From an uncultured Acetobacteraceae bacterium (GTDB taxonomy: Bacteria > Pseudomonadota > Alphaproteobacteria > Acetobacterales > Acetobacteraceae), in contig CAITUP010000011.1 in NCBI GenBank assembly GCA_903895595.1, positions 1 to 64,000 on the forward strand: a DNA stretch of 64,000 nucleotides, in the 5' to 3' direction. The position numbers were made by a program, and so were the translations under genes. Positions 27,152-34,709 of this stretch are shown piece by piece. The notes below the pieces were generated by a model that did not search any database, was not told where the DNA came from, and saw nothing but the letters and a program-made list of their open reading frames with translations. Positions within the stretch are counted from its first letter, which is position 1, and each line of letters opens with the position of its first letter.

Positions 27152-27552
27152 ACGACGGAGCGTACAAGGTCGCCAGAACCGACGCCGAATGGCGCGCGAT
27201 GCTGACCCCGGAACAGTATTACGTGATGCGCGCGCATGGGACGGAGCGTCCGGGCACCTGCGCGCTGCTGCTGGAAAAGCGCCAGGGGCGGTTTTCCTGC
27301 GTCGGCTGCGACACGCCGTTGTTCGAGTCCGGCGGCAAGTTCGAAAGCGGCACCGGCTGGCCGAGCTTCGATAACCCGATCGAGGGTTCGGTTGAGACGA
27401 CGGTGGATCGCAGCCACGGGATGGTGCGGACGGAGGTGCATTGTGCCACCTGCGGCAGCCACCTCGGCCACGTGTTCCCCGATGGCCCGCCGCCGACGCA
27501 TCAGCGTTACTGCATCAACGGCGTGGCGATGGCGTTCGTGCCCGCGGCGTAG
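27148..27552 (+). CDS. msrB: Peptide methionine-R-sulfoxide reductase MsrB
   Basis: A 134-residue MsrB that reduces the R form of methionine sulfoxide. The zinc site is visible as two CxxC pairs (CVGC and CATC) and the catalytic Cys in RYCINGVAM. The conserved GGKFESGTGWPSF is present. It is translationally coupled to msrA at 27148. No export signal is visible, so it should act in the cytoplasm unless the start is longer. Its 3' end overlaps the broken tfoX-like gene on the other strand. Confidence 0.95.
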   Translation: MNDGAYKVARTDAEWRAMLTPEQYYVMRAHGTERPGTCALLLEKRQGRFSCVGCDTPLFESGGKFESGTGWPSFDNPIEGSVETTVDRSHGMVRTEVHCATCGSHLGHVFPDGPPPTHQRYCINGVAMAFVPAA

Positions 27553-28070
27553 ACCGTTTCCTGGTCGCGGCCACCCGGCGCGCGGCCGCCAGAGCAAGGC
27601 GTGCCCAGGCGAGCAGTTCGTCGGGCTCGTCGAACAGCCTGTCCGGCGCGCGCCAGAACGACAGGTCGATGGTTTTGCCTTGCTTTTCGTAATTTATACC
27701 AGCGGACCTAACTATTGACACATCGGCGCTTGGTAAATCGTCATACCGACGCAGGTCGGCATCCACGACTTGCTGGCTACTACCAAGAAAGTCGTGGATG
27801 CTGACCTTCGTCAGCATGACGGGGGAGCGCCGCCGACCATGGGTCAAGGGTGCGGGCGGCTGGTATTAGCGGCGGTTCGGATGCGGCTTCCTGGAAGGCG
27901 GCACGATTGTGGGCGTCGACCCGGAAATACAGCGTGTTGTCGGTGACCATCGCGAACATGGCGCCGTCGCAGAAGATGCCGGTCGCGCCGAACATGCGGC
28001 GCGTGGCGACGTAGCCCATTGGGGCGAATTGATCCCGGAGGTAGGCGGCGTAGTCGGCGGTGGCGGTCAT
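27515..28070 (-). pseudogene. TfoX-like gene disrupted by a MITE-like insertion
   Basis: The N-terminal half (28070 to about 27867) encodes a TfoX N-terminal domain: YLRDQFAPMGYVATRRMFGATGIFCDGAMFAMV and LYFRVDAHN. The C-terminal part of the same domain appears in another frame from 27694 to 27515: NYEKQGKTIDLSFW followed by LFDEPDELLAWARLALAAARR. The two are separated by 172 extra bases that match the dispersed element. Removing bases 27695-27866 restores one frame across the junction (EPPL-NYEKQG). As it stands the frame runs on into the element and stops at 27780 after 96 residues. Probably inactive. Confidence 0.85.
27695..27868. mobile_element. MITE-like element, long form, with TA target duplication
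   Basis: About 170 bp bounded by TA dinucleotides (27695-27696 and 27867-27868). Its ends are imperfect inverted repeats of ATACCAGC followed by GG or CGCC. The interior is a long nested palindrome: GTCATACCGAC and ATCCACGACTT face AAGTCGTGGAT and GTCAGCATGAC. No coding capacity. A TA target and short inverted ends fit IS630/Tc1-type MITEs. A shorter copy lies at 15693-15830. Confidence 0.8.
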
Positions 28071-28101
28071 ACGGTGGCCTTGGGGTGGTCGGCGCGTCAC
28101 C

Positions 28102-29250
28102 CTATCCCGCCGAATGCAGTTGCTCCAACCAATCCGCGCTCTGCATCTCATCCAGCCGCGAGGCCGTCCGTTCGAACATTTTCGCGTTCTCGCCGCGTTG
28201 ATACAGCTGATCCGGCGGCGCGTCGGCCGAGGCCACCAGCTTTACCCGTTGCTCGTACAAATTATCCACCAGGACGATAAATCGCCGCGCCTGATCGAAA
28301 TTCTCGGGCGACAGCCGCGGGATCCCGTCCAGCACCAGCGTATGGAACGCCCGAGCAATGGCGAGGTAATCGCCGGCGCCCAGAGCGGTGTTGCATAAGG
28401 TGTTGAAATCGAACCGCGCCACGCCGTTGGCGGCCAGAGGCACCACGACCTTCCGGCCCATCACTGTCAGTGTCTCCGGCCCCGGCGGAAATCCGTGGGT
28501 CAGATCGTCGAACGCCTCATCCAGCGCCCGATCCGCGAACCGGTCGGCCGGCACGTGCCAAGTCCGCATGGCCCTGATCCGCTCCCGCCGGAAATCGCGG
28601 CCGGAGTCCATCACGAACACCTCCAGCCGTTCTTTGATCAGCGCAATGAACGGCAGAAACGCGTCGCGGCCGGGTTGTCCCTTGAACAGATTGTCCGGCG
28701 CCACGTTGGACGTCGCCACGACCACCACCCCGCGCGCGAACAGCGCCTGGAACAGCCGCCCGAGAATCAAAGCGTCGGCGATGTCGTTGACCTGGAATTC
28801 GTCGAAGCACAGCAGCGACGCCTCGGCCGCGATCGTGTCGGCCAGCGGCGGGATCGGGTCCGACGCATCCGCGTTCGCTCGGCGCCACGCATGCACGCGC
28901 GCGTGCGAGTCCTGCATGAAGCGGTGGAAATGGATGCGCTGCTTGCGCGCGACCTGGGCGGTGGCGAAGAACAGGTCCATCAGCATCGATTTGCCGCGCC
29001 CGACCTCGCCCACCATGTAAAGGCCGCGCGGCGGTGCCGCCGGGGCCTTGCGTCCAAGTAGCCGAGCGAACCGCCCCGGCGCGGACGGGGGCTTGGGGTC
29101 GTAGCCTTTTAGCTCGGTCCAGAGTTGGTGCAGACGGGCGGCGGCGGCGGCCTGCGAGTCATCGGACGCCAACTCGCCGGCCGCGAGCATGGCACGATAA
29201 GCCGGCAAGGGACCTTGGTCCGGGGCAACGGGAGCGATCTGGGTATCCAT
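28102..29250 (-). CDS. zapE: Cell division AAA+ ATPase ZapE (AFG1-like)
   Basis: A 382-residue AFG1/ZapE-type ATPase. The Walker A site is GEVGRGKSM near residue 81, preceded by PPRGLYMVG. The Walker B region is LLCFDEFQVNDIADA, followed by VATSNVAPDNLF. The C-terminus has FIVLVDNLYEQRVKL. In E. coli ZapE associates with the Z ring; in alphaproteobacteria the gene often lies near TCA-cycle genes, which is not the case here. Confidence 0.92.
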   Translation of the reverse strand: MDTQIAPVAPDQGPLPAYRAMLAAGELASDDSQAAAAARLHQLWTELKGYDPKPPSAPGRFARLLGRKAPAAPPRGLYMVGEVGRGKSMLMDLFFATAQVARKQRIHFHRFMQDSHARVHAWRRANADASDPIPPLADTIAAEASLLCFDEFQVNDIADALILGRLFQALFARGVVVVATSNVAPDNLFKGQPGRDAFLPFIALIKERLEVFVMDSGRDFRRERIRAMRTWHVPADRFADRALDEAFDDLTHGFPPGPETLTVMGRKVVVPLAANGVARFDFNTLCNTALGAGDYLAIARAFHTLVLDGIPRLSPENFDQARRFIVLVDNLYEQRVKLVASADAPPDQLYQRGENAKMFERTASRLDEMQSADWLEQLHSAG

Positions 29251-29316
29251 GGGGACGCGGGCAATAGCGCGTCCGGGCCGGCGCGGCTAGATTGGCGCCC
29301 AACAAAAGGATCGAAC

Positions 29317-30561
29317 GTGCCAGGAATCGTCGCCAACCTCCTCCCCGCCGTCATCGAGGCCGCATACCATGCCGGCGCCATGCTGGCCGCCGAGTTCGTG
29401 CGCCCCGACGGCCCGCGTTTCAGCGACCACGTCACCGCGCCCATCGACGTGGAAATGGAGATGTATCTGCGGGACCGGCTTGTCTCCTTGTTTCCCGCGC
29501 GTTTCGTGGGCGAGGAAGCCGGCGTGCTGGCGGCCGAGGCCAACGGGTTCTGCTGGGTCGTCGATCCCCACGACGGGACGCGGGCGTTTCTGGAGGGTAA
29601 ACGCGGCAGTGCCGTATCGGTGGCGCTGCTGCGCGACGGCATCCCGGTGCTCGGCGTCGTCTACGCACCGCTCAGCCCGGACCGGGGGCAGGATATGATC
29701 GCCTGGGCCGAGGGGACGGCGGGTATTACGCGCAACGGCGCGCTGGTGCCGGTCGATCTGCGGGCGCGGGAACTGACGGTAGACGATGTCGTGTTCCTGA
29801 ACCACGGCGTCTGGCAGCGGCCTATCTGGAACAGCGCGGCCGTGGCGCCGGGGCGGTTCATGCCTTTGCCCTCCATCGCGTATCGGCTGGCGCGGGTCGC
29901 GGTGGGCGACGGATTGGCGACGGTGACGCTGCGGCCGGTGAATGCGCACGATGTCGCCGCCGGCCATGCGCTGTTGCTGGCGGCGGGCGGCGTGCTGACG
30001 GCCGAGGACGGTGTGCCCGTCGTGTACGACACCGACGGCCAGAGCCGGCCATTCGCCTGCATCGGCGGCGCGCCTCGGGTGGTGGACACGCTCCGCACAA
30101 GGCAATGGCGCGGCAGCACCGAGGACCGGCGGGAGCCTCGGGTCATGTTGTCCTGGCCGCGCGCGATCCCCGAGGAAAAGGTCGATCGCGCCGTCGGTTG
30201 CCTGCTGGGCTTCGCCGCCGCCGCGCCTTTCGATTCGGCGGCCCGAATGGTCACGGCTGCCCGGTCGGTTTTGGCCGGGCAGGCTCCGGAGCCGACTGTC
30301 ATCGGGGCGATGGTGCGGGCGGTCGCGACCGGTGCGGATGTCGCGGGCTTGCTGCGCACCGCTGGCACGGGCGACTCCGCACTCGACACCGCTTTGGCCG
30401 GCGCGCTGCGAGGTGCCACGCAGGGCCGGCAGGGCGTGCCGGTGGAGGCCGCGATGCTTGTGCTGACCGCCCGCCCGATGGATCGCCCGGATTCCGAATG
30501 GGCCGACGACTTGACAGACCTCGCCGAGGCCTTGCTGTCCGCCGGCCGAGGACACATGTAG
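29317..30561 (+). CDS. Inositol-monophosphatase-like protein with ADP-ribosylglycohydrolase-like tail
   Basis: A 414-residue protein starting at GTG 29317 behind an AAAAGGA site. Residues 1-265 form an IMPase-type sugar phosphatase: GEEAG near residue 65, DPHDGTRAF near 86 and HDVAAGHALLLAAGG near 210 supply the metal ligands. Residues from about 280 resemble the N-terminal part of ADP-ribosylglycohydrolases (VDRAVGCLLGFAAAAPF, compare DRAxGxLLGxAxGDAxG). The metal-binding Asp of that motif is absent, so the tail is probably non-catalytic or degenerate. Substrate unknown. Confidence 0.72.
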   Translation: MPGIVANLLPAVIEAAYHAGAMLAAEFVRPDGPRFSDHVTAPIDVEMEMYLRDRLVSLFPARFVGEEAGVLAAEANGFCWVVDPHDGTRAFLEGKRGSAVSVALLRDGIPVLGVVYAPLSPDRGQDMIAWAEGTAGITRNGALVPVDLRARELTVDDVVFLNHGVWQRPIWNSAAVAPGRFMPLPSIAYRLARVAVGDGLATVTLRPVNAHDVAAGHALLLAAGGVLTAEDGVPVVYDTDGQSRPFACIGGAPRVVDTLRTRQWRGSTEDRREPRVMLSWPRAIPEEKVDRAVGCLLGFAAAAPFDSAARMVTAARSVLAGQAPEPTVIGAMVRAVATGADVAGLLRTAGTGDSALDTALAGALRGATQGRQGVPVEAAMLVLTARPMDRPDSEWADDLTDLAEALLSAGRGHM

Positions 30562-30568
30562 ATTAGCC

Positions 30569-30592
30569 GTCAAGCCCGACCGTGACGGTGGA
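30569..30592. repeat. REP-like half element
   Basis: A single half-site (GTCAAGCCCGACCGTGACGG) of the dispersed palindrome family lies between the IMPase-like gene and the 2OG oxygenase gene. The partner half is missing. Confidence 0.5.
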
Positions 30593-30599
30593 TGAAAGC

Positions 30600-31232
30600 A
30601 TGACAGACCTCGATTACGCCCGCCTGACCGCCACGCCCGTGGCGACCGACCCGTTCCCGCACGTGGTGATCCCCGATTTCGTGCCGGCGGTTCGGCTGCG
30701 CGAAGTGGTCGCCGACCTGCCGCCATTGGCCAAGCGCGGGTCCTTCCCGCCGGATAGCGTCCGCATGGGACCTGCCGCCCGGATGCTGATGGAGGAAATG
30801 GAAGGCCCGCGCCTGCGCACCGCGATCGCCGACAAATTCGGCCTGGACCTGCACGACGCCCCCACCATGGTGACGTTGCGTGGCCGGACCGAGGCGAAAG
30901 ACGGACGCATCCATACGGACTCCACCGCCAAGCGGGTGACGGTGCTGCTGTATCTCAACCCGGAGACGGAAGCCTGGGCGCGGCGCGACGGCTGTCTGCG
31001 GCTGTTGCGTGGGCCGGGGGACCTTGACGATTTCGCGGTGGAGGTGCCGCCGGTGAACGGCACGCTGCTGGTGTTCCCGAACGGGGCGGCGACGTGGCAC
31101 GGACACCGGCAATATATCGGCAAGCGCTACGCGGTACAGCTCAACTACATGACCTCCGACGCCAAGGCTCGGAGCGAGCTGCGGCGGCACCGGATTTCGG
31201 CTTTTGTGAAGAAGCTGACGATGGCGGCTTAG
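30600..31232 (+). CDS. 2-oxoglutarate/Fe(II)-dependent oxygenase-like protein
   Basis: A 210-residue protein with the jelly-roll pattern of 2OG-Fe(II) oxygenases. The HxD pair is in GRIHTDST, the distal His in TWHGHRQYIGKRYAVQLNY, and an Arg further on can bind 2-oxoglutarate. N-terminal FPHVVIPDFVP matches small SM-20-like oxygenases. I take ATG 30600 as start; an upstream in-frame GTG at 30582 would add six residues inside a repeat remnant. The substrate may be a sugar nucleotide, glycan or protein; this is not resolved. Confidence 0.78.
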   Translation: MTDLDYARLTATPVATDPFPHVVIPDFVPAVRLREVVADLPPLAKRGSFPPDSVRMGPAARMLMEEMEGPRLRTAIADKFGLDLHDAPTMVTLRGRTEAKDGRIHTDSTAKRVTVLLYLNPETEAWARRDGCLRLLRGPGDLDDFAVEVPPVNGTLLVFPNGAATWHGHRQYIGKRYAVQLNYMTSDAKARSELRRHRISAFVKKLTMAA

Positions 31233-31293
31233 GCGGCGCATCTCGCGACAGACCCGAAGGACCTCGCTCACTATCCCGAGATTGGAACGAAGA

Positions 31294-31902
31294 ATGCCGA
31301 AACCATCATTAACCTGTGTTAACAATTCCGAACAACACGGCAGCTTCGCCATATTTCGGGATGGGCCGCCCAACCAGGACCAGGAACCGTCGGTCCTCGT
31401 CTGGATGGCCTATCCCGTGGCGCCGGGGTCTGAGGTCACGCTTACCTGGTTGGAAGACTACAGCTTTGTTTGGTCCGAAAGCGGGACGGTCACGCCGGAC
31501 GCGTCGTTCGTCGCGCGACAGGTTCTCCCCGCCGACCTCAATGAGCGGAACCACGTTCAATTGACGGTCGACTCCCTCGGTGCCCCCATGTTTCAGGCCT
31601 TGGGCAGCGGTGGCCAACCCGGCGCGCTGACGGTCGAAATCCTGCAAAACGTGGTTCCCGATCGCATCCAGGTGGGCTTCGGCCTGTCGGGACTCGCAGT
31701 CCACACGGTTACGGCGCAGCCCAACACGACAACGGTATTTACGCCCGCGTCGACGTCCAACTACTGGGTGGGGTTCGGCAATTTTCGGACCGGGGAACCG
31801 GCCGGGATCGTGGCGTCCAACGTGGTGGAGGTCGTTCCGGCCGTGGTGGGGCAGAATCCGACGGCCACGTTGATGCCGGACGGGATCGTGGCGATTACCT
31901 GA
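31294..31902 (+). CDS. RhiA-like protein of unknown function
   Basis: A 202-residue protein without signal peptide, starting CVNNSEQHGSFAIF and containing LTWLEDYSFVWSESGTVTPDASFVARQVLPAD. This pattern recalls the rhizosphere-expressed RhiA protein of Rhizobium leguminosarum (VWSETG and AD motifs), from memory only. RhiA has no settled biochemical role. ATG 31294 is chosen over the in-frame TTG at 31282. The protein is beta-rich with few charged residues. Confidence 0.55.
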   Translation: MPKPSLTCVNNSEQHGSFAIFRDGPPNQDQEPSVLVWMAYPVAPGSEVTLTWLEDYSFVWSESGTVTPDASFVARQVLPADLNERNHVQLTVDSLGAPMFQALGSGGQPGALTVEILQNVVPDRIQVGFGLSGLAVHTVTAQPNTTTVFTPASTSNYWVGFGNFRTGEPAGIVASNVVEVVPAVVGQNPTATLMPDGIVAIT

Positions 31903-31914
31903 GGCCGGCTGCCG

Positions 31915-32451
31915 TCAAATCCGCTCGCTGACCTTGATCGCCACCCGGCACCCGGCCTTGATCGCGGCGCTCAACAACCGATAGCCCGGGGCCTGTTCGG
32001 CGCCGTTCGCCAAGCCGATATCGCGGTGTTCGCGCTCTTCCGCCCGGAACGCCTCCAGCGTCTCCCGCAATGCCGGTTCCGTCTCCCCCAAATCCTCCAA
32101 CTGCGCGGTGTAGTGGGCGTCGATGGTTTCCTCCACCGCCACCGTGCAGGCCATCGCCGCTTTCTCCCCCAAGGCCGCGGTGACGGCGCCGAGCGCGAAA
32201 CCGGCCAGGTGCCAGAAGGGAAGCAGGGCGGTGGGGCGGACGCGGCGGTCGGCGATCAGGGCGTTGAACGTGTCGAGGTGCCGCTGCTCCTGATCGCGCA
32301 TGTGGCGGACCTGCTCGGCGGCGGTGCCCTCGTGCAGCACGGACAACTGGCCGGCGTAGATGCGGGCGGCGCCGTATTCTCCGGCGTGATCGACGCGGAT
32401 CATGCGGCGCGTGGGGGCAGGCGGATCGCCGGGCAGGCGGGGACGGGTCAT
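31915..32451 (-). CDS. coq7: Demethoxyubiquinone hydroxylase COQ7
   Basis: A 178-residue ferritin-like di-iron hydroxylase for the penultimate step of ubiquinone synthesis. Iron ligands sit in RVDHAGEYGA, MRDQEQRHL, VEETIDAHY and EEREHRDIG. Length is normal for the bacterial form. It starts inside the stop of the dsbB-like gene (ATGA), and ubiquinone is the electron acceptor of DsbB, so the pairing is functionally sensible. Confidence 0.95.
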   Translation of the reverse strand: MTRPRLPGDPPAPTRRMIRVDHAGEYGAARIYAGQLSVLHEGTAAEQVRHMRDQEQRHLDTFNALIADRRVRPTALLPFWHLAGFALGAVTAALGEKAAMACTVAVEETIDAHYTAQLEDLGETEPALRETLEAFRAEEREHRDIGLANGAEQAPGYRLLSAAIKAGCRVAIKVSERI

Positions 32452-32948
32452 CGCGGTTGCGGCCTTCCGAATAGGGATCGGGCGACGAGGCCCGCGAACC
32501 CCAGGCTGAACAGGAAATTCATCGCCGCCATGGAGATTGGCAGGAACGGGATCAGATAGGTCGGGTCGTCGCAAGGCTTGGCTGGGCGCGCCGGCATCGC
32601 CGCCAGCATTTGCGCGATGGAGCCTCCGGTAAACCTGGGCGCCGCACACTCCGGCAGCGGGCTCGGCCACCAGCGGAATTCGACGCCCGTGTGAATGGCC
32701 GCCAAGCCGGCTCCGGTCAGGATCGCCAGCACCGCCGCCGCCAGCAGCGGTTTCGCCAGCGCGCGCGGTGCCACGGCGGCGAGCAGGCCGAGCGCGATCG
32801 TCACCCGGTAGGGCCAACGCTCCCACAAACACAGCGCGCAGGGCACCAATCCGCCCCACGATTCCGTGGCGAACGCCAACCCGAGCGCGGCGGCGGCGAT
32901 GACGGCGGCGCAAAGGCCGGTGAGCCGGGGGGAGAGGGGGAACCGCAT
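32448..32948 (-). CDS. dsbB: DsbB-family disulfide bond formation protein
   Basis: A 166-residue inner-membrane protein with about four transmembrane segments. The first redox pair is in VPCALCLWERWPYR (CxxC) and the second pair is Cys in PLPECAAP and PAKPCDDPTYL, matching the two periplasmic Cys pairs of DsbB. It re-oxidises DsbA and passes electrons to ubiquinone. The stop overlaps the coq7 start. Confidence 0.9.
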   Translation of the reverse strand: MRFPLSPRLTGLCAAVIAAAALGLAFATESWGGLVPCALCLWERWPYRVTIALGLLAAVAPRALAKPLLAAAVLAILTGAGLAAIHTGVEFRWWPSPLPECAAPRFTGGSIAQMLAAMPARPAKPCDDPTYLIPFLPISMAAMNFLFSLGFAGLVARSLFGRPQPR

Positions 32949-33017
32949 GCCTCTGATTTGGCCATCGAGCGCGTTGCGTGCAAGATACCCCCTGTCGAGA
33001 TCGCCGGGAGCAAGTTC

Positions 33018-33656
33018 ATGTCGCGCATCGTTTGGGGCCGGAAGACATCCAGCAATGTCATGAAAGCGTTGTGGGGCCTGGGGGAACTCGGGCTGGAGTT
33101 CGAGCGGATCGACGTCGGCGGCGTGTTCGGCAAGACCGATACGCCGGATTACCGCGGCATGAACCCCACCGGTCTGGTGCCCACCCTGCAGGAGGGCGAT
33201 TTCACCCTGTGGGAGAGCAACGCGATCATCCGCTATCTGTGCGCGCAATATGCGCCGGACAGTGCGCTTTGGCCCTCCGATCCCAAGACCCGAGCGAATA
33301 TCGACCGCTGGATGGACGCGCAGCAGACGGTGCTGAACCGGCCCATGAGCGCGGTGTTCTGGGGGCTGGTGCGCACGCCGCCGGACAAGCGCGACATGGC
33401 CGCCATTGCTGGTTCCATCGCCGAGACGGCGCGGGCTTGGGGCATGATCGAGCCGCTGCTGGCCAAGCACGCGTATATCGCGGGTGACACCTTCACCCTG
33501 TGCGACATCCCCTGGGGCGTGCATGCGCATCGCTGGTTCGGGATGGATTATTTGGGGCTGGAACGGCCGGAATTTCCTGCTGTGCGCGCGTGGTACGAGC
33601 GCCTGTGCGAGCGCCCGGCCTACCAGGAGCATATCGTGGGCTGCCCGATCTCGTAG
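33018..33656 (+). CDS. Glutathione S-transferase family protein
   Basis: A 212-residue GST with an N-terminal thioredoxin-like domain (IVWGRKTSSNVMKALWGLGELG, MNPTGLVPTL, LWESNAIIRYL with the cis-Pro and SNAI glutathione site) and an alpha-helical C-domain. The RKTSSN segment supplies the catalytic Ser/Thr region typical of bacterial theta-like GSTs. Start ATG 33018 follows a GGGAG site. Adjacent to a glyoxalase-fold gene, which could share a detoxification role. Confidence 0.88.
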   Translation: MSRIVWGRKTSSNVMKALWGLGELGLEFERIDVGGVFGKTDTPDYRGMNPTGLVPTLQEGDFTLWESNAIIRYLCAQYAPDSALWPSDPKTRANIDRWMDAQQTVLNRPMSAVFWGLVRTPPDKRDMAAIAGSIAETARAWGMIEPLLAKHAYIAGDTFTLCDIPWGVHAHRWFGMDYLGLERPEFPAVRAWYERLCERPAYQEHIVGCPIS

Positions 33657-33730
33657 CCAGACGAAGGAGGTTCCCCCAGCCCCGGAAATCAGCTACTTGC
33701 GGCCTCGGATCATCCTCCGGGGGCAGGCTC

Positions 33731-34132
33731 ATGCGCTTTACCATCGATCGCATCGACCACATCGTGCTGAACGTCAAAGACGTGGAGATCACCTGCGCCT
33801 GGTATCAGCGCGTGCTCGGCATGGAGCGGGAGGATATCGGACCCCGCCAGCGCACGACCCTGAAATTCGGTGGGCAGAAGATCAACGTGCGGCCGTCGGG
33901 CACGCCGATTTCGGAATGGCCGACCGGCGCGAACGACGCGCATGGCACCGGCGATTTTTGCTTCATCACCGCCGTCCCGCCGTTGGAGGTCGCCGCCCAC
34001 CTGCACGATTGCGGCGTCATGATCGAGCAAGGGCCGGTGGAGCGGGCCGGGGCGCTGGGGCCGATCATGTCGGTCTATTGCCGCGATCCCGACGGGAATC
34101 TGGTGGAAATTTCGTCGTATCAGTCGCGGTAA
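33731..34132 (+). CDS. VOC-family (glyoxalase/bleomycin resistance) protein
   Basis: A 133-residue vicinal-oxygen-chelate protein: RIDHIVLNVKDVEITCAWYQRVLGM at the N-terminus with a His metal ligand, and SVYCRDPDGNLVEISSY at the end with a Glu ligand. One subunit of this size dimerises to form a metal site. The family includes glyoxalases, dioxygenases and antibiotic-binding proteins; the specific role is not evident. Confidence 0.85.
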   Translation: MRFTIDRIDHIVLNVKDVEITCAWYQRVLGMEREDIGPRQRTTLKFGGQKINVRPSGTPISEWPTGANDAHGTGDFCFITAVPPLEVAAHLHDCGVMIEQGPVERAGALGPIMSVYCRDPDGNLVEISSYQSR

Positions 34133-34148
34133 GGATGCCTCCTTCCAC

Positions 34149-34172
34149 CGTCAAGCCCGACCATGACGGGTT
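34149..34172. repeat. REP-like half element
   Basis: GTCAAGCCCGACCATGACGG, a half of the dispersed palindrome, lies in the short gap before the VUT transporter start. Confidence 0.5.
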
Positions 34173-34175
34173 TTT

Positions 34176-34709
34176 ATGAACAGCCGTACTCTTGGCTGGC
34201 TGGCGTTCGCCCTGTTCCTGGCTTGCATTCCCCTCGCGAACTGGATGATCGGGCATGTGGGCACCGTCTGCGTGCCGAACGGGCCGTGTCTGGTGCCGGT
34301 GGCGCCGGGGTTGATGGCGCCGTCGGGGGTTTTGACCGTGGGCGCGGCTTTGGTGCTGCGGGACGTGGTGCAGCGGTGCCTCGGGCTTTGGGCGGGGCTG
34401 GCGGCGATCGTGCTGGGGACGGGCTTGTCCGCGCTGGTGGCACCGAGCGCGCTGGTCGTGGCCTCGGGCGTCGCATTCGGCTTGAGCGAACTCGCCGACT
34501 GCGCCGTTTATACGCCGCTGCAACGCCGTGGGCTGGTGATGGCGGTGGTGGCGTCGTCCTGCGTCGGGCTGGTGGTGGATTCCGTGGCGTTTCTGGCTCT
34601 GGCGTTCGGCAGTTTGGAGTTCCTGGCCGGGCAGGTGGTCGGTAAACTCTGGGCGGTTGTGTTTGCCGTGCCGCTGATCCGCCTGCTGCGCCGCGTCGCC
34701 CCCGCATGA
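34176..34709 (+). CDS. VUT-family queuosine precursor transporter (YhhQ-type)
   Basis: A 177-residue membrane protein with about six hydrophobic segments and the family features LACIPLANWM, DVVQRCLG and LSELADCAVYTPLQRR. The YhhQ/VUT family imports queuosine precursors such as preQ0 or preQ1. Its stop overlaps the start of queA (ATGA at 34706), so the pair forms a queuosine operon and supports a salvage role. Confidence 0.87.
   Translation: MNSRTLGWLAFALFLACIPLANWMIGHVGTVCVPNGPCLVPVAPGLMAPSGVLTVGAALVLRDVVQRCLGLWAGLAAIVLGTGLSALVAPSALVVASGVAFGLSELADCAVYTPLQRRGLVMAVVASSCVGLVVDSVAFLALAFGSLEFLAGQVVGKLWAVVFAVPLIRLLRRVAPA

Noticed and set aside
27515-27847. Independent small gene with VSIHDFLG and LLAWARLALAAARR
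   Set aside because: Its first part is translated MITE sequence and its end is the displaced C-terminus of the tfoX-like gene.
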